From Benincasa hispida (Eukaryota; Streptophyta; Magnoliopsida; Cucurbitales; Cucurbitaceae): DNA of 64,000 nucleotides. A program made the position numbers and the translations under genes. The stretch spans positions 20,674,157 to 20,738,156 of the forward strand of contig NC_052359.1 of NCBI RefSeq assembly GCF_009727055.1, read 5' to 3'. This document shows, piece after piece, positions 47,801-59,143 of the stretch (position 1 is its first letter; each line of letters begins with the position of its first letter). Below the pieces are notes generated by a model. The model was not told the DNA's origin and did no database searches. It was given only the letters and a program-made list of their open reading frames with translations.

Positions 47801-48290
47801 CTATTATAACATTTACTATAAATATTGAGACTAAAGCATTGCAATAGACATTTTGTAGCAATTTGTTAATATGTCATTATTGACAATTGCTGTAATTATA
47901 TATAGATTGCAATAATTTTACAACCATTAGAACAAAACGTTGCCATACATATCCATTGCAACGGTTAGTGGATGTGTTACTAAAAATTGTTGCAATAAGA
48001 TAAAGCCTTGCAGCAAATGCAGAATTACTGCAAAAGAAAAATGTCACAATAGACATGTTTTTTTTTTTTGTAGTGAGAAGAGTTTACGGCAGAGAAATCC
48101 AACATTAAAATAAAGTCCTCAAAGATAAATCCTAGCGTAAAATCCTATCCCAAGTTGAATGTTACCTTTAGCCACTCATTGTCTTCAAAAATCTCCAATA
48201 CAATATGGAAAGATTAAAAATAAATGGGGAAAGATTGAGAGATGGAAGAAGAGGGTTAAGAACTGAAAATGAGTTATAAGGAGGTAGGAA
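44877..48290 (+). repeat. Copy B of the direct duplication (cleaner)
   Basis: Starts in the tandem array (ATTGGAACTATAGAAACAG), runs through the GAAGAAGATGAAGCAG block (45530-45630), AT-rich noncoding sequence with AAACCGCTTTGGATCCGCCCTG at 46850 (partner 42699), and ends near 48290. 46970-47110 contains TCTATCATTGGATAGTAGTCTATCAC-type text, a short interspersed repeat of the same flavour as the array. No gene recognised. Confidence 0.75.
47480..48075 (-). mobile_element. Possible CACTA-like 3' end with TTGCAATA repeats
   Basis: TTGCAATAGACA / TTGTTGCAAT-type motifs recur about every 40-60 bases in both orientations, and the stretch ends at a T-run followed by GTAGTG (48075), the complement of a CACTAC terminus. 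The other end is not visible, so this is at best a truncated non-autonomous element. Confidence 0.4.
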
Positions 48291-50766
48291 TTTCGTGGGT
48301 TTTTTACCTAAAAATCGTGCACACTTATATATGATTTAGTGTAGGGCAAGCGCTAGGGCGCTTGGTATTTGTCAAGCGCTAGGGCACTTGGCATCTATTA
48401 AGTGCGCGCAAGATGCACATGGTCTTCTATCAAAGTTCGGAGCGCGGCAACACTCCAAGAAATGGAGCTCTTGAGCTTTGAGCGTTGTGCATAGTGTGGA
48501 GCACAGCGTTGTGGCGCCTTGTGAATGGGCAGCTATTACCTTCAAATGTCGTGCAAGGCGCCTGGGAGAAGGTTGTTGCACTCCATTTTGACATCTTCAA
48601 TTGGTTAATGCTTTTGAAGCTCTATTTGGACGTGTTTTAGCCTAAATCTAACTCTGATGATCTGTTCTACCTCTTTAATGCTCGATACCTATAAACATCA
48701 AGGAATAAACCAATAAAACCATGGAACGAGTATGAATTAAGCCAAGAAAGATAACTCTTTTCAAAAGCTATCACTTAGAATGATAAAGACTTTAGTTTCT
48801 TTAATACAAGGTATTTGTATGATTACAATTATTAGTTATTAGTTTAGTTGTTATAAGGTATTTGATAGGTATAATTTTTTTTGTATAAGTTATTGCTAAG
48901 TTTGACAAAAAGTTAATTAACTGGTTTTAATACAATATAATTGAATGAAAAACTCTCACAAAAAATTAGCTATTTTAAGTTAGGTATTTGTAGGACTTAA
49001 TCTGATGAAGATTTAAGCTCGTTTTAATAGAAGTGATTACTTCAATGTTCTAAAAATTATCTAAAACTTAAGAGAATGGGGTATTTTTCTTTGGTAGTGG
49101 GATACACTTTTTTTTTCATTAGGATTTTTAAGTGGGTGCTTGTTTCTCTAGTTATCATGTATTTGCATTTGAATTTGCATTTGAATGCTGAATCTTTTGA
49201 CAATATATGAATATCTTATTTTATGTGATCAATATATGAATATTTCTTTTTTTAAAAATGAGATTTTTTTTATTATTTTCTGTGATCAACCTAAATTTTT
49301 TAGGAATATTTTTCTAATTGGTCTTTAAAATTAAGTGGTTAGCTAATAGGATTTTGTTTTTAAATATATCAAAAATGTAGAGATTTAATAAGGGTATACT
49401 TCTCCGTTGTTTAATACTTTAATTTACCATTGAATTCTTTTGGTCATTTTTCTAAGTGAAAACTTTGTTGGCCATTTTTTAAAAAGTCTATTACATTTTG
49501 GTCATTTGTCCAAAGAACCCAACTAGCTTCATGAACAAAAAAAGTAATTTTATCCAAAGGCGTTTATACACATATGATCTAAATAAATAGGCCTAATTAA
49601 CAATTATCTAAATTCTATTTTTTTCATGAATGGCCTAATATATTATTTTACATAAAAGTTTAACCCAATTTATCTTTTCAACCCTCCTTACCATTAAGTT
49701 TTTAAAATATATTATATATACATCATCAAAAGAAGCATGTAAAGAAATTTTTTCTAAAAATTCACAATCATTGCCATCATAAATGATAGCAATAAGCTTC
49801 AAAAGAGAAAATAAAATATATTTGATATATACAATACTATATATTTAAATTTTTCTAAAATAAATTGAGTATTTGATAAAGGCATAGATCTAATATATTA
49901 TCTTATAACCTAAAATTATATGCAATGTATATTACATTTTCCAATATCTCGTAAACGAACTAAAAATAAATATTGTATATGTGAGATATATTTACATTTT
50001 TAATATATTACTAATATATTCAACATGTAATTAATATCTCAATGACGATATGATCAAATTCCAGTTAAGAATATGAAAGAAAAAAACATAAATTGAAGGA
50101 ACATTCCAGCCGAAATTAATAAACAACAAAAAATAAAGTCAAATTTTAAAATGTTGTTAATAGGAAAAGAATTAAATATTTCAAATGACTTACATAATTA
50201 ATAGTAAATTAAAAAATAATATAATTTTGTATATTAAAATATTATGAAATTAAAAAATAAAAGAGAAACTAAAAAAAATATCAAAGAATATCGCTGAAAT
50301 GAAAATATGACATTTAAAAAATATTGGTTACGTAATAAGCTGATTTCCTAAAAAATTTCAAAATCTGAAAATCTAGAGTGGGAATTAGAATGGGCTCGAG
50401 AGCTAAACTGCAAAATAGAGCTGTCCAACTTCGAAGATTATTTTCGACAAGATTTTTTTTTTTTTTTTTTTTTTTTTTGGGTCTTTTAGAAGAATTAAAC
50501 ATAAGAGGAAATTTTGTTTGAGAAGAATGAAGAGTTATATAGATTTCCACAAAGCGAATTCATCGTATCTAGAATTTTTTTTAAAAAGAAAAAAAAAAAA
50601 CCACAAGCCAAAAATTAAAAATCCTTATTGAAGAAGCTAAACCCTTTTGTTTCCTTTTTACAATCAGTGTTTTTTTCTTCATTGCAAAATTGACAAATAC
50701 TCAGTTTCTCTTCACAAGCTGCTTTCAACCACCCACCCCAACCGTAGCCATAAACAAGGTGCTTTC
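48291..50766. other. Intergenic region, no gene seen
   Basis: Apart from a small repeat (48348-48390) and a T-run of about 27 bases (50452-50478), this is AT-rich sequence. The last part, 50580-50766, is probably the 3' UTR of the gene to its right, whose stop codon is at 50767-50769; the reverse strand there carries several AATAAA-like words. Confidence 0.6.
48348..48390 (+). repeat. Tandem pair of near-palindromes CAAGCGCTAGGGCGCTTG
   Basis: Two copies (48348-48365 and 48373-48390) separated by 7 bases. Each is nearly self-complementary around CTAGGG. It lies in a locally GC-rich patch in an AT-rich neighbourhood. Confidence 0.8.
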
Positions 50767-51981
50767 TCAAGCAGAGCGCATCGGCCAACCAAGCAGCGGA
50801 GGCGATCCCGGCGGGGATGCCTCTCGGCTGGGAGAGAACAGGCTGAGCTCCACAAAAGTTGCTGTCCCCATTCCAGCAGAACCTCCATCTTTTTGAAATG
50901 TTCTAAAAGAGATCGACCCCCTCTTGGTTGAGGAGGCATCAGAGTTTCGCGCGGGGCTCATTTGAGGGGAGCTGCTATCATCGAGATGGGGTTGGTTGGC
51001 AATGAGAGAGATAGTGTCATTGTGATCATCGCTCGACCTTCTCCTTGCCTCCAAATCCTGTAAATTCCCCAAAGCTAAAGAATCCGCCACCGGAAGGTAG
51101 ACGAGCATGCATATACACAGCCCAGCACAACATAAAAGTACAAGAAAAGATGAGAAAGTGAGAGCTTCGAATAAAAACTGCTCTGGCTTCCGCGAAACCG
51201 AAAAACCGAGTAATATAACCCTTAATGGGAGGAATCCTGAAACTGAGAATATCAATGTGTATACTCTCCTTTGCAAGTTCTTATTGATGACCAGTTTCAA
51301 AATCTGCCTCCCAAGCCAAAACAAGTAGATGGTTAGGATGGTGGCGAAAAAGCCGAGGAGGATAGTACTCAGTAAAGGGTAAGTACAGAGAGCAATGTCC
51401 GGAGCACCTTTCGAACTAGATGCAGTAACAATGGTAGCTGCACTAGTAAAATATTTCGGCAGCTTCCGACCGTATCTGTTATCGTTGTTTAGCCGGGGTC
51501 CAATAAGTATAACAACTATCTGAAGAACAAACACTGGGAAGCAGTAGAGAAAAATATATCCTGCTGTTTTCCTGTTCCATTTCCGGCTGAGAATTCCGGA
51601 TTCCATGTTCTGAAGGGGCCCTCGAAGAAGAAACAAGAGAGTGAGGAATAGGCAAGGTTCTGCAAACCCAAGGTTCGAAACAATGTAACATTTGCATACA
51701 GTTTCCTGCCATTTCAAGTCATGCAACAATCCTCCCTCCCCCCGCAAGAAACTTAGCCGACTAATTTCACCAACACCCCACCAGATCACAAACAAGATGA
51801 ATGTAATTCGAATTATCCAAGGACCACTGAAGTAACTGAGTTGAATGCAACCTTCACTATGAATGCGAGACCGGAAGTAGCACGAATAAATGATGCAGAA
51901 TAAACCAAGAAGAATCAATAGGGCCACTAAACAAATCGTCACCACACCGAATGCATCGGCAGCAAATCTCGTCAGGGGCAT
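50767..51981 (-). CDS. Seven-helix plant membrane protein, function unknown
   Basis: Intact, intronless 404-codon frame. I take the ATG at 51981 (MPLTRFAADAFGVV): no ATG lies between it and the upstream in-frame stop TAG, although the frame is open for a further 14 codons. Seven hydrophobic segments at about residues 11-35, 54-74, 98-120, 139-161, 200-224, 239-261 and 274-298 predict a polytopic membrane protein. Short basic loops (FRSRIH, LSRKWNRK) and the SGPWIIR and WWGVGEISR stretches are distinctive. The tail (299-404) is Ser/Pro-rich and polar (LEARRRSSDDHND, SSSPQMSP, SREASPPGSPP) and looks like a cytosolic, phosphorylatable region. It resembles uncharacterised plant transmembrane proteins that I vaguely associate with Arabidopsis At1g10660/At5g62960, from memory only. 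Some such proteins are called GPCR-like on topology alone; nothing here shows signalling. It is the only frame in the window with host-gene character: balanced codon use, long, uninterrupted, with a plausible leader. Confidence 0.9.
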   Translation of the reverse strand: MPLTRFAADAFGVVTICLVALLILLGLFCIIYSCYFRSRIHSEGCIQLSYFSGPWIIRITFILFVIWWGVGEISRLSFLRGEGGLLHDLKWQETVCKCYIVSNLGFAEPCLFLTLLFLLRGPLQNMESGILSRKWNRKTAGYIFLYCFPVFVLQIVVILIGPRLNNDNRYGRKLPKYFTSAATIVTASSSKGAPDIALCTYPLLSTILLGFFATILTIYLFWLGRQILKLVINKNLQRRVYTLIFSVSGFLPLRVILLGFSVSRKPEQFLFEALTFSSFLVLLCCAGLCICMLVYLPVADSLALGNLQDLEARRRSSDDHNDTISLIANQPHLDDSSSPQMSPARNSDASSTKRGSISFRTFQKDGGSAGMGTATFVELSLFSPSREASPPGSPPLLGWPMRSA

Positions 51982-52021
51982 TACTCGATGCACAGATTCC
52001 AAGCATACTCTCTGCCAGCAT
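51857..52021 (-). other. Overlapping upstream ORF (54 codons)
   Basis: On the minus strand an ATG at 52021, 40 bases before the main start and in another frame, opens a frame (MLAESMLGIC...) that ends at TAG 51857-51859, well inside the main coding region. It matters only if this leader segment is retained in the mRNA; an acceptor such as GGCAG at about 52014 would remove its ATG. Confidence 0.5.
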
Positions 52022-53847
52022 GGATACTAAGGACCTCTAATCGTTTATTAGCCTTCTTCCCACTTCTAATGAGAACAAAAGCAGAGTAGCCCAGGCTGGA
52101 AGAGTATCATAGAACTCAAATTAACCACAAATTTCTGTAGAAGATGATAGGCAGCAACATTTGAAGTAGCAGTCATGAAGAACAGTGCCCCATCTTCACT
52201 GCCGAGATTCGTATTCAAGCTGCTCTAAGCATAACAATACATCTTGATCATCTGCAGTGAAGTGGAGGAAAATAAGAACTGAGAAGCGACTGCATATGGA
52301 GTTGGAATAAAAAAAGCAAAGAACAAATGGACTGCAATTTCAAAAAAAGAAAACTACCAAAAGCACTGATGTCATAATGAAGAGGTAACCATAAATTCCA
52401 AGTAAATCTTAGGAGAAACTATAGTCTCAAGGCACTTTAATCATTCCAAACAAAAATATGTTGTCAACTTTTAGAATACTTGAGAAGGAGACGTAGTTGT
52501 TGGAGAAAAAATTTTAAGGAATAGACGATTTAAGCATATCATTTTTTAACGTATAAGCCACAAAGAAAGGATGGATAACACACAGTACACAGGATAAATG
52601 GAAGCAAAGACAGAATATGTGTAATGGATACAATGAGGTTAAACAAATTCCTAAAGCATTCAGCCAAATTTAGCATGCATTTGAGTTCAGTTTCTCATGA
52701 GTTCATGAGGGGGGAAAAGCATTCCCAGCTTCCTAAATAAACATCTGATAAAAATAGTAAAGAAACCAACATATTTAGATACGAAACAATGAAAAATAAA
52801 CCAAATTTCAAACACAAATATTCAATGTTCTGATAGAAGAAAACTCCTTACATCAAAAAGAATCATGAGTTCATGACACGTCAAACTGACTTCCATAATG
52901 ACATTAAGCTACAGATTGGTATACACAAACTAATAAAACTTCAACCGCCTTGTTCAATGCAAGTATCTCTGAGTCCAACATTCTACAAAATTTTTAGCTT
53001 TCAATTTTTCCTAAAATGGTATATGCATAACTCTAGTTAAGGCTGATTTTACAATCTACAATGTAAAGTTTGTAAAACCAATCAAATTTATCTTTAATCC
53101 TCTAAAAATGGAGAGAAACAATTACATGTTCGCACCAAACTAAAGAATCGCAACTTATGAAAAAACAGAGATGAATTTTCTTCCTAAGCAAAACCACCCT
53201 TGATATATTAACTGGCATTGTCGGTCATGGCAGTAATATCAATCATAATCAATGAAACCTCCCCATTTCAAAACTTAAACATAATACAAAAAAGCAGTGT
53301 TTAACACAACATTGAAACCAAAACCCTGCCAAAAACAAAAAATGTAAACAAAACATTACGAAATCCGATAAACCCTTAATTACCCAAAATTGAAAATGCA
53401 GTCATTAAAAACCCCTGGCCAACAAGAACCATCCAACAAATGCAGATGAAGAAAGAAAGAAACACAAACCTGATACAATCCAAACATAATCATTTTAAAC
53501 CCAAAAAGAACAAACAAAATAAGTAAATAACCAAATCAAAATTCATAGTTAACAACCCAACCATGCATGCTAAAGGGGAAAAAAACGTTAAAGAAACACC
53601 AGAAATTAACACAAAGGTGATAGAAACAGCGGTAGAAAAACAAAAATGGGCGGAAAAATACGATGTGCAGTGATTTAAGAAGGGAAAAGAAATGCGAATG
53701 AAATCAAAAGAAAAGGAGATCAATCGGAAGCTTACAGAGAGGGGAATCTTGATCTAGCATGCAGAAATGGATGGTCGAAAGAATCACAGAAGGAACCAAA
53801 GAACCCTAATCCCCAGAGGGAAGAGAGAAAGAAGACGATGGCCAGAC

Positions 53848-53891
<44 letters not shown>

Positions 53892-53930
53892 ATAGCGGGA
53901 CAGAGAGAACGTAGTTAGGGGAATAGGTGA
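51982..53930 (-). other. Probable 5' leader with intron(s) of the membrane-protein gene
   Basis: On the minus strand a CT-rich leader (about 53930-53736) ends in CCTCTCT followed by a GTAAGC donor-like site (plus positions 53730-53735). A possible acceptor, CTTCACTGCAG before ATGATCAAG, lies near 52255. An alternative donor, CAGGTTTGT, is near 53471. The intervening 1.4 kb has no coding frame and is AT-rich, as expected of a leader intron. Exon limits are inferred from splice words only. Confidence 0.5.
53855..53890 (+). repeat. (GA)n microsatellite in presumed leader/core promoter
   Basis: Nearly pure GA run, hence CT repeats on the sense strand of the gene at 50767-51981. Such CT tracts are frequent around plant transcription starts. 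A TSS is not otherwise located; no clear TATA box is placed. Confidence 0.9.
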
Positions 53931-54330
53931 GTGGGACTTTGTTGGTGACAGGCTGTCTCCAGCTGCGCGTCCAAGCCTGTGCTTCGGGTGAGAGAATTTT
54001 GGTTCGGTTTTACCGAGCCTACGTGGATGCCGTCGTGGCGGCGTTTGCGGCGACCCTTTCTTTTGGTCGTTGTTTGGATATAGGTTTAACGTACTCCTAA
54101 CCTGGATTCAGAAAAAACATTGCTTTCTCTCTTTAGCTTCCATCTACGTTGGATTCCAAATATACCCATAGTGATTAATTATTTCCCTTTAGCACATGCT
54201 TGTGGTTTCTATTTAATTCATCACCCTTGTAGCTTACAATATTATTGCAATTAAAACCTCAATTTTAGTAAAATACGAAAATTAATTATGAGGTTCGAGA
54301 CCATTTATTTTTTATTACCTTTTTTAACTG

Positions 54331-54780
54331 GATTAGTCGGAAAAATTCTCATTGGGATACAGAGTTTAGCTGGATTTATCATAAGAATACACACGATAAT
54401 TGTCGACTTAAGGTCTGGAGAATAATCTGGTATATTGTTATTTATCATATTTGGAAAAAGCATAATCTTTGTGTTCGTTGGGACTTCCTTCCGTCCTATC
54501 CAAGTGGATGGTCAGATAGTGTAATATTATGTTTTTTTTCTATTATTCTTAGTGGCTTGAAAATTGTCCTCTCGAGATTTGTGTTGGCTCTTCCCTTTGA
54601 GACCAGTTTGCTTGACTTGTGTGAGCTTTTTTTGGTGGTTGTTTTCTTTGTCCTTGTTTTTTCTTTTCTTTTGATCTTGTTCTATTTGTGTTTTGACCTC
54701 AAATTGTGAAATCTCTTATGTTTATTGTAATTTAATATCTTTGTAAAATAAATTATAAAATGATTCTTTAATTGAGGTTT
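54331..54780 (+). mobile_element. LINE 3' end (5'-truncated)
   Basis: A frame without its own start reads WISRKNSHWDTEFSWIYHKN...RLKVWRIIWYIVIYHIWKKHNLCVRW and runs on to a stop near 54710. The RLKVWR..W...VYHIWKERN-like box is the end of plant L1 ORF2 proteins. A short 3' UTR and an A-rich end (TTTGTAAAATAAATTATAAAATG, 54740-54765) follow. Typical of a 5'-truncated retroposed copy. Confidence 0.65.
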
Positions 54781-56385
54781 AAAATGTCATTGTTGCCAAT
54801 ATGAGTATTATCAACTAGCATAAAGTTAACTTTCAAAATATATATATATATATAATTTGTATTATCAACTTCAAGATTAAAGGTTTGGTTCCTACATCTC
54901 ACATATTGTAAAAAAAAATGTTGATGTTTATGAAATTTTCAAGATCTCAATTTTATCAATAGAAATAGAGATAAAATGTTGATATCAATTGATATTTTTG
55001 AATAATTGTAAAAAAAAAATTAATAAATAAATAATTTTCTCTTTCTAAATAAGTTAAATTATTTATTATCTATATTCTATTACAATCTGTGTCATTTTGT
55101 TGTTCATCCTTTACGTTTTATAATTTTTATAATCTAATGGAAATATCGATTTACTCTTTATATCGATGTTGAACACGTAAAAATGTAAAAAAAAAATATA
55201 TATATATATTGATGTTTCGTCGAAATCACAATTTCAAACTATAAAATTGTTACCATCTTATCTAAATTCTTTAAATTAATTGTTTAGTTTCTTAAGTATA
55301 AATATAAATGATAGCTTAACCTTAATGTTAATCTCAAAACAAATGTATTGAAGATTGATTGCAAAGTTCAATGAGTAGGATGATAACATTCCTTATTTTG
55401 TAGTTATTTATAATTACTATCTCTTTTTTTAATATAATAAGAATTGAGAATTTGAACTGTAAATCTCGATAAAACTATATTATTGGGCAACTATGTTTGC
55501 TTAAGTTGATTTTTGCCAATTTTATGTGCTTAAGTTACTTTATTTTGGATATTATAATAATAAAATTATATTTTATTTGCATTACTTAGTTTAGGGTTTT
55601 TAGAAAATTGAAATATATTAGATACCAATATTAAAATTCATAAGACTTTTTAAGAACAACCAGTCAGCCCCGCAGCATCACCTCCGCACTGCGCCACGGC
55701 GCTGCCCATCCGAAGGCTTTCTTTCAAGCAAGTCGTGGTATTGTACCCTAACGCCGCCACGCTATATTATTTTTTATCAATATTATTTTAATCATTTAGA
55801 GTTTTTTTTAACCCCGATTCTAATCTATTTTTATCAGTTTCCTTTCTATTTTCTTGTGTTCTTTTTTTTAATTTTTGGATGTGTTCGAATAATTCCTCTT
55901 TGATCTTTATATCGATCATTGGTTAAGGCTTAAGCGTAGTATGATTTTTCTCCATTGTTGCACACTTGCAAGGTTTAGATCATTTTATACTAATTCTTTA
56001 TATTGTCTTTCAATTCTTTCTCTTGTTATGAATGTTTATGGTTGTATCTCTACTTGAGGATGTATGATCATTAGTTAAGGCTTAATTTGTAGTACGGTGA
56101 CATTTAATTATTTAAGAGGAGATAGGCAAATGAGGGTATGGTAAACATCTCATACATGCATGCCATCTAAAAAAAACTATTATTATTTTACTTTTTATTT
56201 TTATTTAATTCTTCATTCAACAATTCCACTTGTCGTGAGCAGAGGGCGTCGGTCAAGTCTTTCATGTGTTTCGTGCACGCCTGCACGTTCAGTGGCTCCG
56301 CACGTTTTGCGCAACAGAACCATCAAGAATTTTGGGGATAACTTCCAAACCTATAATGTTGAAGAAGATCTCAACGACTTAAAAG
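54781..56385. other. AT-rich intergenic stretch, no gene seen
   Basis: Contains TA microsatellites (about 54838-54855 and 55197-55209) and two short GC-rich patches (55665-55760 and 56235-56320) that carry no frame I recognise. Confidence 0.5.
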
Positions 56386-57228
56386 TTAGTGGCAAAGGGC
56401 TTTAGAGAAAACATAGACTTCTTTGACACCTTCTCCCCTGTCACCAGAATTACCTCAATCCGTATTTTATTTTCTCTCGCTACCCTTTATAACCTTACAG
56501 TACATCAGATGGATGTAAATGATGAACCCGAAGAAGAGATTTGTATGGAACAACCTGAGAGCTTTATAGTCTATGGTCAAGAGAATAAGGTTATAAGCTA
56601 GATAAATCTCTATATGGTCTAAAACAAGCTCCTAAGAACTGACATGAAAAGTTTGATAACCTAATCTTATCTAAAGGTTTCAAGGTCAATGAAAGTGTAA
56701 ATGCATCTACTACAAACTTGAAAATAATATTTGCACTATATTGTGTCTGTATGTAGATGAGTTGTTAATCTTTGGGTGAAACTTGCACATCATAAATGAT
56801 GTAAAATCTATATTGAGTGCAAACTTCGATATGAAAAACTGAGGAGAAACGAGTATAATCTTAGGCATAAAAGTGACTAGGTCTGAAAAGGAAATTTATT
56901 TAGATCAATCTCACTATGTATAAAAGATTTTAAAAAAATATAATTATTTTGAATGTAAACCAGTATGTACTCCTTATGATCCTAATATTAAATTGCTCAA
57001 GAACACTATTGACAGTGTTAATCAAACTGGGTATGCGAGCATCATAGGCAGTCTTAGATACGCTACTGACTGCATTAGGCTTGATATAGCTTACGCGGTA
57101 GGATTACTTTGTAGGTTTACAAGCAGGCCTAGTATAAAGCATTGGAATGTTATAGAAGGGTTGTGAGGTACTTAAAGAAAACTCAAAACCTAGGATTACA
57201 TTATCAGAAGTTTGCACTCAACATAGGT
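56386..57228 (+). pseudogene. Copia reverse transcriptase/RNase H fragment
   Basis: Reads VAKGFRENIDFFDTFSPVTRITSIRILFSLATLYNLTVHQMDV, then a small in-frame deletion that removes the usual TAFL segment, and EEEICMEQPESF (to 56570). It continues in shifted frames through SLYGLKQAP, an LYV-DE/LLIFG relic, KILKKYNYFECKPVCTPYDPN, IIGSLRYATDC and LKKTQNLGLHYQKF (57222). Stops and frameshifts throughout. No LTR is attached on either side. Confidence 0.82.
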
Positions 57229-57231
57229 TGT

Positions 57232-58400
57232 GTTGAATAAACTTTCCAAGGAATCTACTAAACCTTCAACAAGAGTTGTTGAAGAATCCAACAACTCAAT
57301 TAGAGTTGTTGAAATTGGATCATCTAGTAGGTTAAATGCACCTCAAAAGTTGAAGGGAGCCCCGACGCAGTGGGAGGGTTACGAACTCACATGTCTGTTA
57401 CATTGGTTTAAACAGAAATCCTAGCTATGGTAGCTGACGGAGATGTCGAGAGTCCATTATCTTACAATAAGGCAAAAGAAGATGTTAACAAAGTTGAGTA
57501 GATCAAAGTTATGGGTCTCGCAATGGAGTCGATGTACTTCAATTCAGTTTGGGATCTTGTAGATTTACCTGATAAGGTTAAATCTATAAGTTGCAAATGG
57601 ATCTATAAGAGAAAATGGGTGCTAATAGGAAGGTGCAAACCTTTGAGGCTAAACTAGTTGCAAAGGGTTGTACTCAAGTTGAGGGAGTCGACTATGAGGA
57701 GTCTTTCTCACCTATTGCCATGTTAAAGTCTATTAGAATCCTCATATCCATTACCTCATACTATGACTATAAGATTTGATAAATAGACGTCAAGACTGCC
57801 TTTCTGAATGACAATCTTGAGGAGACCATTTATATAGAACAACCCAAAAGATTCATAACCCAAGGTCAAGAGAAAAATGTTTACAAGCTTAATTGGTTAA
57901 TTTATGGACTGAAGCAAGCTTCTCGATCTTGGAATATAAGGTTTGATACTGCAATCAAATCTTATGGCTTTGATCAAAATGTTGATGAACCTTGTATATA
58001 TAAGAGGATTATCGACAGTTCAGTAGCTTTCCTAGTGTTATATGTAGACAATATCCTATTCGTCGGGAATGATGTAGGTCTACTAACTGAAGTTAAGAAC
58101 TGGCTAGTGATCCAATTCCAAATCAAAGATTTGGGAGAGGCTTGGTTTGTTATAGGAATTCAAATCTTTAGAGATCGAAAGAACAAAACGCTAGCTCTAT
58201 CTCAAGTATCATACCTTGACAAGATGCTTGTCAAGTATTCGATGCAGAACTCCAAGAAAGGCTTACTACCTTTCAGGCATGGAGTAATATTGTCTAAGGA
58301 ACAGTGTCCTAAGACACCTCAAGAGGTTGAGTAAATGAGATGGATTCCCTATGCATCAACTATTGGCAGCCTAATGTATGCGATGTTATGTACTTGACCT
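57232..58400 (+). pseudogene. Second copia reverse transcriptase fragment (unit 1)
   Basis: A different copia lineage from the one at 56386. It starts in the linker before reverse transcriptase (RVVEESNNSIRVVEIGSSSRLN), then AMESMYFNSVWDLVDLPDKVK, KWIYKRK, EGVDYEESFSPIAMLKSIRIL, DVKTAFLND, SIYGLKQAS-like text and LYVDNILFVGNDVGLLTEVKNWL...KTLALSQVSYLDKMLVKYSMQNSKKGLLPFRHG, ending at IPYASTIGSLMYAMLCT. The YVDD box is YVDN. At 58401 the frame is cut by an LTR. Confidence 0.85.
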
Positions 58401-59111
58401 TGACGAAACTCTTTAGGGAGAGAATCTTGAGCGGAAGCGGATCGATCAAATTCCATTTTTCATTGAATACAAATTTTACAATAAACATGAAACAAGATAT
58501 GCATTTAATTATAAATTACAACATGCTAAAGAAATGGGTTTTAGAAACCTCACATTTGAATACCTTTCTTCACGTTTTTCCTCAAACAATTCACGAACTC
58601 CTTGAAGACTTTCTTCAAGAATAACCTCGAACAAGAACAAACACAACCATGAATATTTTATCGGTATTCTCAGGGTGAGAACCCAGAAGTGGTGGACTCT
58701 GGCTATTTTGGTTTTGAGGAAAAACTTAATGGAGAGAAGGAAAGATTGAGAACTCTCTCAAAAAACTTAAAACACACAGAACTTTCGTTTCTCACTTTCT
58801 CCAAATCGTTCAACTTAGCCAAGAAAAAGAAAACAGATTTCTTTTACATATGCCAGATATAACCACCACTCACTTACGTGAGTGGAGAGAAAAGAAGGGG
58901 AAAAGAGTTGTAACTCCCTCCCTTATTATTAAAATAATAATAATATAAATATAAATATGATAACTAACTTATCATATATATTAAATATATGTTATATCAA
59001 ATATAACACATAACCTATAGTTTTAATATTATATCACATATAATATAAGCTATAGTTTCTTTTCTCTTTTATATGACATTTAATATAAATCTTATTTATA
59101 TTAAATTTAAC
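58401..59111 (-). mobile_element. Family S LTR 3' part in unit 1 (truncated)
   Basis: On plus it starts TGACGAAACTCTTTAGGG after GACCT in the copia frame, i.e. the LTR 3' end on minus. It includes the ATTCTCAGGGTGAGAACCC block and AT-rich middle and stops at the duplication breakpoint. Open frame 58340-58624 straddles the junction and is not a gene. Confidence 0.8.
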
Positions 59112-59120
59112 ATTATATCA

Positions 59121-59143
59121 CTCCCTCAAGCATCTTGAGGGAG
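59121..59143. other. Perfect 10-bp inverted repeat at the duplication junction
   Basis: CTCCCTCAAG (59121-59130), CAT loop, CTTGAGGGAG (59134-59143). The right arm is the beginning of unit 2; the left arm lies in filler absent from unit 2's continuation. Confidence 0.95.

Noticed and set aside
50767..52002. A 411-codon version of the membrane protein starting 7 codons further upstream
   Set aside because: The upstream codon is TTG; plants initiate at ATG, and the first in-frame ATG is at 51981.
53490..53723. 77-codon minus frame MISFSFDFIRISF
   Set aside because: Lies downstream of the GTAAGC donor-like site in the presumed leader intron and is low-complexity.
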